From Streptomyces griseoluteus (GTDB taxonomy: Bacteria; Actinomycetota; Actinomycetes; Streptomycetales; Streptomycetaceae), in the NCBI GenBank assembly GCA_000717735.1, contig JOBE01000060.1, positions 1 through 64,000 of the forward strand: DNA of 64,000 bases, given 5' to 3'. Positions 29,699 to 37,120 of this stretch are shown in pieces. The first letter of the stretch is position 1, and each line of letters opens with the position of its first letter. The notes under the pieces were generated by a model. It was given only the letters and a program-made list of their open reading frames with translations, did no database searches and was not told the origin of the DNA. The translations under genes were made by a program, and so were the position numbers.

Positions 29699-30297
29699 GC
29701 GACCTCAAGCCCGCCCTCGAAGCCGTCCTCATGGTCGTCGACGAGCCCGCCACCGAGGCGCACCTCGCCAAGGTCCTGGACCGCGCCCCCCGCGAGGTGG
29801 CCGGCGCCCTGCGCGAACTGGCCGACGAGTACACCGCCCAGGGCCGCGGCTTCGAGCTGCGGCTGGTCGCCGGCGGATGGCGCTACTACACCCGCCCCGA
29901 GCACGCCGAGGCCGTCGAGGCGTTCGTCCTGGAGGGGCAGCAGGCCCGGCTCACCCAGGCGGCCCTGGAGACCCTGGCGGTCGTCGCGTACCGCCAGCCG
30001 GTCAGCCGTTCGCGGGTCTCGGCGGTCCGCGGGGTCAACTGCGACGGGGTGATGCGGACCCTCCTGCAGCGGGGTCTGGTGGAGGAGGCGGGCGCGGAAC
30101 CCGAAACAGGTGCGATCCTGTACAGGACGACGAACTACTTCCTGGAGCGGATGGGCCTGCGTGGCCTGGACGAGCTCCCCGAGCTGGCGCCCTTCCTCCC
30201 CGAGGCGGAGGCGGTCGAGCCGGACTCGCTGGAAGGGGTTCCCTCGTTCGATCCGGATGCACCGGGTCGTGAGGACGACGACAAGACGGAAGTTTGA
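29695..30297 (+). CDS. scpB: Segregation and condensation protein B
   Basis: This 200-residue winged-helix protein starts at GTG 29695. It opens KPALEAVLMVVDEPATEAHL and has the conserved LTQAALETLAVVAYRQPVSRS and VMRTLLQRGLVEEAG segments. The dimer binds ScpA in the SMC complex. Its stop shares one base with the next start (TGATG), so scpA, scpB and rluB are translated together. Confidence 0.94.
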   Translation: MSDLKPALEAVLMVVDEPATEAHLAKVLDRAPREVAGALRELADEYTAQGRGFELRLVAGGWRYYTRPEHAEAVEAFVLEGQQARLTQAALETLAVVAYRQPVSRSRVSAVRGVNCDGVMRTLLQRGLVEEAGAEPETGAILYRTTNYFLERMGLRGLDELPELAPFLPEAEAVEPDSLEGVPSFDPDAPGREDDDKTEV

Positions 30298-31649
30298 TGC
30301 GAAGCAGCAGCGGCAGGAACAGCAGCGGAAACAACGGCGGGAGCCGTGGTGGCAACAGCGGCGGCCGCGGCGGCAGCAGCGGTGGCGGCCGTGGTGGCAG
30401 CGGCTCCGGCGGCGGCGGTGGCTACCGCGGCTCCGGTGGCGGCAGCGGCTCCGGTGGCAGTGGCGGCTACAGGGGCTCCGGCAGCGGCGGCGGCAGTGGC
30501 TCCGGTGGCGGTGGCTACCGGGGCGGCAGCGGCTCCGGTGGCAGCGGTGGCTCCGGTGGCGGTGGCTACCGCGGTGGCAGCGGCTCCGGTGGCTCCGGTG
30601 GCGGTGGCGGTTACCGCGGCGCCGGTGGCGGCGGCCGTGACGACCAGCGCCCGGGCAACCCGCGCCGGCCTCGCCCCGAGGAGCGCTCCTACGACGTAGG
30701 CGGCCCCTCCGAGGCCCCCAAGAAGGGTCGAGGCGCCTCGGCGCGCGGCGGCGCCAAGGGCGGCCCCAAGGCCCCCCAGGGCATGCCCCCTCGTCGCGGC
30801 CCGCACGGCCAGCGGCAGGCGCCGGCCCGTTCGCGCGAGCTCGAGGCCAAGATCGAGCAGCGCAACCGGGAGCGGTACGAGGGCCGGCCCGAGATCAAGA
30901 CCCCGAAGACCTTCCCCGGCGCCGAGCAGGAGGGCGAGCGGCTGCAGAAGGTCCTCGCCCGTGCCGGCATGGGCTCGCGGCGTGCCTGCGAGGAGCTCAT
31001 CGAGCAGGCGCGCGTCGAGGTCAACGGCGAGATCGTCCTGGAGCAGGGCAAGCGCGTCGACCCGGAGAAGGACGAGATCAAGGTGGACGGCCTCACCGTC
31101 GCCACCCAGTCGCACCTGTTCTTCGCGCTGAACAAGCCGGCCGGCGTCGTCTCCACCATGGAGGACCCGGACGGCCGCCAGTGCCTGGGCGACTACGTCA
31201 ACAACCGTGAGACGCGGCTCTTCCACGTCGGCCGGCTCGACACGGAGACCGAGGGCATCATCCTCCTCACCAACCACGGTGAGCTGGCCCACCGCCTCAC
31301 GCACCCGAAGTACGGCGTGAAGAAGACCTACCTGGCCGCCATCACCGGACCGCTGCCCCGCGAGGTCGGCAAGCGGCTGAAGGACGGCATCCAGCTGGAG
31401 GACGGCTACGCCAAGGCCGACCACTTCCGCGTGGTCGAGCAGACCGGCAAGAACTACCTCGTCGAGGTCACGCTGCACGAGGGCCGCAAGCACATCGTGC
31501 GCCGCATGCTGGCCGAGGCGGGCTTCCCGGTCGAGAAGCTGGTCAGGACGGCCTTCGGCCCGATCGCCCTGGGCGACCAGAAGTCGGGCTGGCTGCGCCG
31601 TCTCACCAACACCGAGGTCGGCATGCTGATGAAGGAAGTCAACATGTAA
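30297..31649 (+). CDS. RluB/RsuA-type rRNA pseudouridine synthase with Gly/Ser-rich N-terminal tail
   Basis: This 450-residue protein starts at ATG 30297. Residues 1-115 are nearly pure Gly/Ser/Tyr/Arg repeats (SGGGGYRG units), then a basic linker. An S4 RNA-binding domain (GERLQKVLARAGMGSRRACEELIE, residues ~210-255) precedes the synthase domain, with catalytic Asp in RLDTETEGIILLTNHG and the HEGRKHIVRRML motif. It isomerises uridine in 23S rRNA (RluB type). Following scpAB is the normal position for this gene. The repeat tail is much longer than in most bacterial homologues. Confidence 0.92.
   Translation: MRSSSGRNSSGNNGGSRGGNSGGRGGSSGGGRGGSGSGGGGGYRGSGGGSGSGGSGGYRGSGSGGGSGSGGGGYRGGSGSGGSGGSGGGGYRGGSGSGGSGGGGGYRGAGGGGRDDQRPGNPRRPRPEERSYDVGGPSEAPKKGRGASARGGAKGGPKAPQGMPPRRGPHGQRQAPARSRELEAKIEQRNRERYEGRPEIKTPKTFPGAEQEGERLQKVLARAGMGSRRACEELIEQARVEVNGEIVLEQGKRVDPEKDEIKVDGLTVATQSHLFFALNKPAGVVSTMEDPDGRQCLGDYVNNRETRLFHVGRLDTETEGIILLTNHGELAHRLTHPKYGVKKTYLAAITGPLPREVGKRLKDGIQLEDGYAKADHFRVVEQTGKNYLVEVTLHEGRKHIVRRMLAEAGFPVEKLVRTAFGPIALGDQKSGWLRRLTNTEVGMLMKEVNM
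30324..30642 (+). repeat. GGC/GGT-rich tandem coding repeats (SGGGGYRG units)
   Basis: About 320 bp of near-repeats of GGCTCCGGTGGCGGTGGCTACCGC encode the Gly/Ser/Tyr-rich tail of the pseudouridine synthase. Unlike the array at 433-1545, the frame stays open throughout. Confidence 0.85.
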
Positions 31650-31675
31650 GGCCCTCCGGGCCCTGCCCGTAGTCG

Positions 31676-31713
31676 GAGAAGCCCGTGACCGCCCGGCGGT
31701 CGCGGGCTTTCTC
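31676..31713 (+). terminator. rluB terminator hairpin
   Basis: GAAGCCCG-GACCGCC pairs with GGCGGTC-CGGGCTTTC with one bulge/mismatch, starting 27 bp after the stop and ending in TTTCTCC. Confidence 0.7.
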
Positions 31714-31804
31714 CGTGTTCCGGCTTCTCCGCGTTCCGGTCGTGCCGCGCTCGGGCAGTGCCCCGTCCCTTCCGGCCTTGTGGCCGAAGCCCGTCCTCCT
31801 TTAT

Positions 31805-31817
31805 AGTCAAGGTGACT
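31805..31817. promoter_or_regulatory. Candidate NrtR operator
   Basis: AGTCA-AGG-TGACT is a perfect 5-bp inverted repeat in an A/T-rich patch (TTTATAGTC...CTTAAAGG) that stands out in this GC-rich DNA. It lies 170 bp before an operon encoding an NrtR-like regulator. The rest of the 338-bp gap holds the rluB hairpin and no gene. Confidence 0.55.
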
Positions 31818-31986
31818 CTTAAAGGGTGGATCTGAGTCCCCATCGTGTACGGCCGGTGGACCTGGACCCACGGGGGTGGACCAGGCTCCGGCGTCCTCCC
31901 GGTGCGCCGCACCACGCGCACCGAGGGGACGCGGTCGGTCACGGCCGGGGCGGCGGGTCCCGTACAGGGCGGGCGGAGGTGACGGC

Positions 31987-33066
31987 GTGAAGCGATACGG
32001 CCACGGCCTCGTCCCCGGCAGGTTCTGCCCGCCGCACGCCGGCCACCACCACCTCGTCCGCACCGCCGCCGCCCGCTGCGAGCGCCTCACCGTGCTCGTC
32101 CGCGCCACCTCCGTGGAGAGCCTCCCGCTGGAGGACCGGGTCGCCTGGATGCGCGAGATCCACCCCGACGCCCTCGTCGTCGGCGCCGTCGACGACATCC
32201 CCGCCGACGGGTGGGACGCGCGCGTGGCCGTCCTCCGGGCCGCCGTGCCCGAACCCGTCGACGCCGTCTTCACCTCGGAGCCGTACGGCACCTCGGAGCC
32301 GTACGGCGAGGAGCTCGCCCGCCGCCTCGGCGCCGAGACCGTCTCCGTCGACCCCGGGCACACCCGCTTCCCGGTCTGCGGCGCCGCCGTCCGCGCGGAC
32401 CCGGCCGGCTGCTGGGACCACCTGGAGCCGCCGGTACGGGCCGCGCTCACCCGGCGGGTCGTCGTCCTCGGCGCCGAGTCCACCGGCGCCACCACCATGG
32501 CCCGCGCCCTCGCCGACCACTACCGGCGGCGCGGCGGGGTCTGGGCCCGCACCCGGTACGTACCGGAGTACGCCCGCGCGTACAGGGAGCTCAAGCTCGC
32601 CGAGCTGCGCGCCGACCGCCCCGGAGCCACCTCGGCCGACGTCACCTTCCACTCCTCCGACTTCCCCGTCATCGCCCAGCGCCAGGCCGAACTGGAGGAG
32701 GAGGCGGCCCGCGCCGGCTCGCCCGTGCTCTTCTGCGACACCGACGCCTTCGCCGCCACCATCTGGCACGAGCGGTACATGGGCACCACCAGCCCCGCCA
32801 CCGGCGAGATCGCCGCCCGCGGCCGGCACCACCTCTGGCTGCTCACCGACCACCGGGGCGTCGCGTTCGAGGACAGGGTGGGCGACGGAGAGCAGCTGCG
32901 GCCCTGGATGACCGCCCGCTTCCTCACCCAGCTCGCCCACTCCGGCCGCCGTACGGCCGTCCTCAGCGGCCCCCACGAGGAGCGGCTCGCCGCGGCCGTC
33001 GCCGCCGTGGACGCCCTGCTCGCCGAGGACCTCCACCTCGCCGACCGCCTTCCGGCGCGCCGATGA
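31987..33066 (+). CDS. NadR-like protein: NMN adenylyltransferase plus P-loop domain
   Basis: This 359-residue protein starts at GTG 31987, after a GGAGG sequence. The N-terminal nucleotidyltransferase domain has LVPGRFCPPHAGHHHLV (HxGH at residues 17-20) and VFTSEPYG. The C-terminal half resembles the NadR ribosylnicotinamide kinase: VVVLGAESTGATTMARAL, VPEYARAY, FCDTDAFAATIW. The P-loop Lys is Ala168 here, so kinase activity is doubtful. An 18-bp tandem duplication at 32272-32307 repeats TSEPYG in frame. Role: NAD salvage in the cytoplasm. Overlaps the nrtR start by 4 bp. Confidence 0.85.
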   Translation: MKRYGHGLVPGRFCPPHAGHHHLVRTAAARCERLTVLVRATSVESLPLEDRVAWMREIHPDALVVGAVDDIPADGWDARVAVLRAAVPEPVDAVFTSEPYGTSEPYGEELARRLGAETVSVDPGHTRFPVCGAAVRADPAGCWDHLEPPVRAALTRRVVVLGAESTGATTMARALADHYRRRGGVWARTRYVPEYARAYRELKLAELRADRPGATSADVTFHSSDFPVIAQRQAELEEEAARAGSPVLFCDTDAFAATIWHERYMGTTSPATGEIAARGRHHLWLLTDHRGVAFEDRVGDGEQLRPWMTARFLTQLAHSGRRTAVLSGPHEERLAAAVAAVDALLAEDLHLADRLPARR

Positions 33067-33800
33067 GCGGCCACCGGGTGCCCGGGGGCTACGACCCGTA
33101 CGCCTTCGAGCCGTTCGCCGTCACCGCCGACCTCGCCGTCCTCACCGTCCGCGAGGAGCGCCTCCACGTGCTGCTCGTCGAGCGCGGCCAGGAACCGTAC
33201 GCCGGGTCCTGGGCGCTCCCCGGCGGATTCGTGCTGCCCCGCGAGTCCGCCGAGCAGGCCGCCCGCCGTGAACTCGCGGAGGAGACCGGACTCTCCGAGG
33301 CCACCGTCGCAGGACTCCACCTCGAACAGCTCCGCACCTACAGCGAACCGGACCGCGACCCGAGGATGCGGGTCGTCTCCGTCGCCTTCACCGCGCTCGT
33401 ACCCGACCCTCCCGAGCCACGTGGCGGCGGCGACGCGGTCCAGGCGCGGTGGATGCCGTACGACACCGTCCGGGGCCTCGCCTTCGACCACGACCGGATC
33501 CTCGCCGACGCCCACGAACGGGTCGGCGCCAAGCTGGAGTACAGCTGCCTCGCGACCGCCTTCTGCCCGCCCGAGTTCACCCTCGGCGAGCTGCGGCACG
33601 TCTACGAGACGGTCTGGGGCGTCGAACTCGACCGCCCCAACTTCCGGCGCAAGGTCCTCACCACGCCCGGCTTCGTCCAGGCCGTGGAAGGACCTCCGCG
33701 CCTCACCGGCGGACGGGGGAAACCGGCCGCTCTCTACCGGGCGGGCGGGGCCACCACCCTCCACCCGCCCCTGCTGCGACCGGAAGGACGCCCCGCATGA
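33063..33800 (+). CDS. NrtR-type Nudix regulator (Nudix plus winged helix)
   Basis: This 245-residue protein starts at ATG 33063. Residues ~20-150 form a Nudix domain with box GGFVLPRESAEQAARREL then AEETGL, which is fully consensus. Residues ~160-230 form the C-terminal winged helix typical of NrtR (CPPEFTLGELRHVYETVWG, LDRPNFRRKVLTTPGFV). NrtR represses NAD biosynthesis and salvage genes and is released by ADP-ribose. The flanking NadR-like and ADP-ribosylglycohydrolase genes, and the palindrome at 31805, fit autoregulation of this operon. Confidence 0.88.
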   Translation: MSGHRVPGGYDPYAFEPFAVTADLAVLTVREERLHVLLVERGQEPYAGSWALPGGFVLPRESAEQAARRELAEETGLSEATVAGLHLEQLRTYSEPDRDPRMRVVSVAFTALVPDPPEPRGGGDAVQARWMPYDTVRGLAFDHDRILADAHERVGAKLEYSCLATAFCPPEFTLGELRHVYETVWGVELDRPNFRRKVLTTPGFVQAVEGPPRLTGGRGKPAALYRAGGATTLHPPLLRPEGRPA

Positions 33801-34819
33801 ACCTCACACGCACCGCGACCAAGCAGGCCGCGACCGGCTCCCTGATCGGGCTGGCGCTCGGCGACGCGCTGGGACGCCCCACGGAGTTCATCGACGTACC
33901 GCGAGCCATCAGCTGGTACGGCCCGTGGCGGGACATGAAGCTTCCCGACCCGGCCCGCGTCACCGACGACACCCAGATGGCGCTCGCCTTCGCCCGGGGG
34001 ATCCGCACGGCGATGGACCGGGGCGTGCTCGCCCCGCTGCGGCTTGTCAGGCCGGTCCGCGACGAGTTCGTCGACTGGTACCGGTCGCCCGAGAACAACC
34101 GGGCTCCCGGGCGGACCTGCATGGTCGCCTGCCAGCTCCTGACGCTCGACACCCCCTGGCAGGACGCCAGCCAGATCGGCTCCAAGGGCTGCGGCGCCAA
34201 CATGCGGGTCACCCCCATCGGGCTCGTCCCCGGCCTCAGCGAGGAGCAGCGGGCCGGTGCCGCGCAGCTCCAGGCGGCCCTGACCCACGGTCACCCGACC
34301 GCGCTCGCCGCCTCCGACCTGACCGCCCGCGCCGTGTACCTGCTCGCCCAGGGCGTCGACCCGGCAGGCCTGGTCGGACAGCTGCGCTCGTACGCGTACG
34401 AGAACCGCTCCCGCTACCACGAGCACTGGCTCGGCGACCTCTGGACCCGCTCCCAGGACCCCTCAGCCCTCTCCTTCATCCGGCGCGGCTGGGACGAGTG
34501 CCTGGCGATCCTGGAACGCCTCGACGCCGTCCAGCGCACCGCCGACCCGGAGCTCGACCCCTGCACGTACACCGGCGACGGCTGGATCGCCGAGGAGGCG
34601 CTCGCGACCGGACTGCTCTGCTTCCTCCTCTTCCCCGGCGAGCCCCTCACCGTGCTGCGCCGCGCCGCCTGCACCCGCGGCGACTCCGACTCGATCGCGG
34701 CCCTCGCGGGCGCCTTCGCCGGCGCGCACCTCGGCGCCGACGCCTGGCCGAAGGAGTGGGAGGAGCACATCGAGTACCGGAGCGACCTGCTGACCTTCGG
34801 CGCGCTCTGGGACGCCTGA
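33797..34819 (+). CDS. ADP-ribosylglycohydrolase family protein
   Basis: This 340-residue protein starts at ATG 33797, overlapping nrtR by 4 bp. Metal-binding motifs of the ARH/DraG family are present: SLIGLALGDALGRPTEF, ARVTDDTQMALAFA and TRGDSDSIAALAGAFAGA. The enzyme removes ADP-ribose from proteins or small molecules. The product ADP-ribose is the known NrtR ligand class, which suggests feedback from this enzyme to the regulator beside it. That link is inference. Confidence 0.9.
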   Translation: MNLTRTATKQAATGSLIGLALGDALGRPTEFIDVPRAISWYGPWRDMKLPDPARVTDDTQMALAFARGIRTAMDRGVLAPLRLVRPVRDEFVDWYRSPENNRAPGRTCMVACQLLTLDTPWQDASQIGSKGCGANMRVTPIGLVPGLSEEQRAGAAQLQAALTHGHPTALAASDLTARAVYLLAQGVDPAGLVGQLRSYAYENRSRYHEHWLGDLWTRSQDPSALSFIRRGWDECLAILERLDAVQRTADPELDPCTYTGDGWIAEEALATGLLCFLLFPGEPLTVLRRAACTRGDSDSIAALAGAFAGAHLGADAWPKEWEEHIEYRSDLLTFGALWDA

Positions 34820-34844
34820 TCCGGGCTTCCGGAGTCGGTGTGTG

Positions 34845-34875
34845 CGCACGACGTGCTGCACGACGTCGTCGTGCG
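34845..34875. terminator. Possible bidirectional hairpin
   Basis: CGCACGACG pairs with CGTCGTGCG around a 13-nt loop in the 74-bp gap between convergent genes. The stem is modest. Confidence 0.4.
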
Positions 34876-34893
34876 GGCCCGGCTGGGGTCGGT

Positions 34894-35583
34894 CTAGAGC
34901 CCGTGCAGGGCTGAGGACCGGCGGGCGCGGATCAGGAAGTCCTGGACGCGCGCGTGGTCGGGGGCGGCCGGGAGGGGGGTCGAGCCGTGGGCGTGGTCGG
35001 CCTCTTCCTGGAGGCGGTTCATCCAGGACTCGACCTCCGGCCAGGAGACCTCGCCGCGCTTGACCGCCAGGAGACGGTCGCGTTCCTCGCCGACGTCGAT
35101 GCGCAGCTCGCCGGAGCGCAGCAGGTCGCGGCAGCTGGTCAGGAGCCGCAGCAGGTGCATGGCGTGCTTCCAGCGCGGGTGGCCGTACTGGCGGACGTCG
35201 GCGTCCAGCTTGCGGCGCTGGCCGCCCGCGTAGCGGACGAAGGTCTGGTGGGCCCGCCGGGAGAGGAAGGCGCCGCGCAGCGAGAGGAGTTCGCGGCCGA
35301 TGTCGTCGACGTGCTCGACGACGGGGGAGTGAAGGCACTCCAGGACGTTGGGGTTGTTGCGCAGGGCCAGCTCGCAGAAGCGTTCCAGCTCCCAGCTGAA
35401 CTGCTCCTCCGAGGGCCCCTCCACATGCGCGGGGGGCTTGTCGAAGTGCCAGAACAGCGGCGTCGGGGCGAGGTAGACGCCCCGGACGTCCGTGTCGCTG
35501 CCCTCGGTCGCCAGACCGAAGGCGCGCGAGCCCATCACGCAGGAGTAGATCGTGTGCTCGCGCACCAGCTCGTCCGGAGTCAT
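34894..35583 (-). CDS. RlaP-like predicted nucleotidyltransferase
   Basis: This 229-residue protein starts at ATG 35583. It opens with the pol-beta-like motif CVMGSRAFGLATEGSDTDVRGVYL (GS...DxD, residues ~15-38). WKHAMHLLRLLTSCRDLL is the accessory helix typical of COG3541 (RlaP). The family's substrates are largely unknown; some members occur with RNA ligases, but none lies nearby. It is 10 bp upstream of nothing on its own strand except the Rieske gene, which precedes it in transcription order with a 10-bp gap. Confidence 0.8.
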   Translation of the reverse strand: MTPDELVREHTIYSCVMGSRAFGLATEGSDTDVRGVYLAPTPLFWHFDKPPAHVEGPSEEQFSWELERFCELALRNNPNVLECLHSPVVEHVDDIGRELLSLRGAFLSRRAHQTFVRYAGGQRRKLDADVRQYGHPRWKHAMHLLRLLTSCRDLLRSGELRIDVGEERDRLLAVKRGEVSWPEVESWMNRLQEEADHAHGSTPLPAAPDHARVQDFLIRARRSSALHGL

Positions 35584-35593
35584 GCCCGGCAGG

Positions 35594-36049
35594 TTACGCG
35601 AGGGTGATCGTGTCCTCCGAGACGATAATCCGCTCGGCCGGGAGCGGCCGGGAAGCGGGTCCCGCCGCCACCGAGCCGTCGGCGACGCGGAACTTCGAGC
35701 CGTGGCAGGGGCAGTTGATGGTGCCGTCCGCGACCTTGTTCACCGTGCAGCCCTGATGGGTGCAGATCGCCGAGAACGCCTTGAACTCCCCGGCCGTGGG
35801 CTGGGTGACGACCACCTTCTCCTTCGCGAAGACCGTGCCCCCGCCGACCGGGATCTCGGCGGTCGTGGCCAGCGGGGCGGCGCCCGCCGAAGGAGTGGCG
35901 TCCGCGGAAGGGGTGGCGGCCGGGGCGCTCGGCGTGGCCGGCGCGCTGGTGCTCGTACCGCCGTCACCCCCGTCGTCCGAGCCGCAGCCCGTCGTCAGGG
36001 CTGCTGCGGCGAACAGGACGGTACGGCGAGGGGTGGCCCGTGAAGTCAT
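35594..36049 (-). CDS. Rieske [2Fe-2S] lipoprotein
   Basis: This 151-residue protein starts at ATG 36049. A twin-arginine start (TPRRTVLFAAAALTTGC) ends in a lipobox Cys, so it is probably Tat-exported and lipid-anchored. A Ser/Thr/Pro/Ala linker (residues ~25-60) leads to the Rieske domain, with ligands in CTHQGC and CPCHGSKF. It carries out electron transfer outside the membrane. No partner oxidoreductase is adjacent. A longer upstream frame on this strand reads antisense to yidB-like and aroH genes and is rejected. Confidence 0.88.
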   Translation of the reverse strand: MTSRATPRRTVLFAAAALTTGCGSDDGGDGGTSTSAPATPSAPAATPSADATPSAGAAPLATTAEIPVGGGTVFAKEKVVVTQPTAGEFKAFSAICTHQGCTVNKVADGTINCPCHGSKFRVADGSVAAGPASRPLPAERIIVSEDTITLA

Positions 36050-36211
36050 GCCGCCAGCTTGGCCGCGCGACACGCCGGGGGCCCGCAACACGCCTGGACC
36101 CGCCGCCCGGCTCCCCCGCACGGCGGTCCCGGCGGGTGTGTACGCCGAGTGGCGGAGCACCCCGGTTCGGGTGACATTGGGCCTGTTCCGAACCGGACGA
36201 AAGGCAGGACC

Positions 36212-36652
36212 ATGGCGGGTAACGACCTCGGCAGTCTCCTCGGGGGCCTCCTCGGAGGCTCCGGCGGACAGAGCGGCAGCGGCGGCGCCGGCGGCATCCT
36301 CGGCTCCCTGATCGGCGCCCTCGCCGGTGGAGGGAGCGGCGGCGCGGGTGGCGGCGCAAACGGCTCGAACCCGCTCGGCGGACTCCTCGACATGCTCACG
36401 CAGTCGGGTCTCGCCGACCAGGCGCAGTCCTGGGTCGGCACCGGCCGGAACCAGCCGGTCAGCGGTCCCCAGATCGCCCAGGCCCTCCCCGACGACGCCC
36501 TCCAGAAGGTCGCGGCGGACGCGGGCGTCAGCCCGCAGGAGGCGGCCGACCAGATCGCGCGGTCCCTGCCGCAGGCCGTCGACAAGCTCACCCCGAACGG
36601 CTCGGTGCCCCAGGGCTCCCTCGAGGACATCATCCGACAGCAGCAGCTCTGA
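36212..36652 (+). CDS. YidB-family (DUF937) protein
   Basis: This 146-residue protein starts at ATG 36212, behind AAGGCAGGA. Residues 1-55 are Gly/Ser/Leu-rich (LGSLLGGLLGGSGGQ). The conserved C-terminal region has LADQAQSWVGTGRNQPVS, IAQALPDDALQKVAADAGVSPQEAADQIARSLPQAVDKLTP-type helices. This matches E. coli YidB. Function is unknown. There is no signal peptide. Confidence 0.85.
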   Translation: MAGNDLGSLLGGLLGGSGGQSGSGGAGGILGSLIGALAGGGSGGAGGGANGSNPLGGLLDMLTQSGLADQAQSWVGTGRNQPVSGPQIAQALPDDALQKVAADAGVSPQEAADQIARSLPQAVDKLTPNGSVPQGSLEDIIRQQQL

Positions 36653-36660
36653 CCGTCTTC

Positions 36661-36693
36661 GGCGCCCGCCCTCCGTCTCGGAGGGCGGGCGCC
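36661..36693. terminator. Hairpin terminator between yidB-like gene and aroH
   Basis: GGCGCCCGCCCTCCG pairs perfectly with CGGAGGGCGGGCGCC around a TCT loop (15 bp). Confidence 0.8.
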
Positions 36694-36757
36694 GGGGCGC
36701 GCCGCCCCCGCCGCTGACTAGGCTGAACGGAGCACTGACGCAGGTAAGGAGCACGAC

Positions 36758-37120
36758 GTGGCGGTACGAGCGGTCCGAGGAGCCGTCCAGCTGGAGCGGG
36801 ACGAGGCCGGACACATGCGCGAACAGGTCGAGGAACTGCTCACCGCCGTCCTCACGCGCAACGACCTCACCACCGAGGACCTCATCAGCATCTGGTTCAC
36901 GGCCACGCCCGACCTGCACAGCGACTTCCCCGCCGCCGCGGCCCGGGGCATCGGCATCGTCGACGTACCGCTGATCTGCGCACAGGAGCTCGACATCGAA
37001 GGCGCGATGCCGAGGGTCGTCCGGCTCCTCGCCCACGTCGAGACCGAACTGCCCAAGTCGCGGATCGCGCACGTCTACCTCGGCGCCGCGGCCGCCCTGC
37101 GCAAGGACATCGCCCAGTGA
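36758..37120 (+). CDS. aroH: Chorismate mutase, AroH class
   Basis: This 120-residue protein starts at GTG 36758, behind AAGGAG. It is the trimeric B. subtilis-type mutase: VRAVRGAVQLERDE at the N-terminus, TEDLISIWFTATPDLHSDFPA and the catalytic-site segment VPLICAQELDIEGAMPRVVR, then AHVYLGAAAALR. It converts chorismate to prephenate. TAGGCT at 36719-36724 is a possible -10. It overlaps tyrA by 4 bp, so mutase and dehydrogenase are co-translated. Confidence 0.93.
   Translation: MAVRAVRGAVQLERDEAGHMREQVEELLTAVLTRNDLTTEDLISIWFTATPDLHSDFPAAAARGIGIVDVPLICAQELDIEGAMPRVVRLLAHVETELPKSRIAHVYLGAAAALRKDIAQ

Noticed and set aside
29900..32498. A 787-residue minus-strand frame across the rluB repeats
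   Set aside because: It is an Ala/Thr-rich shadow of the Gly-rich repeats and is antisense to scpB, the pseudouridine synthase and the NadR-like gene.
36049..37072. Long N-terminal extension of the Rieske protein
   Set aside because: It is antisense to the YidB-like and aroH genes; the Tat/lipobox signal fixes the start at 36049.
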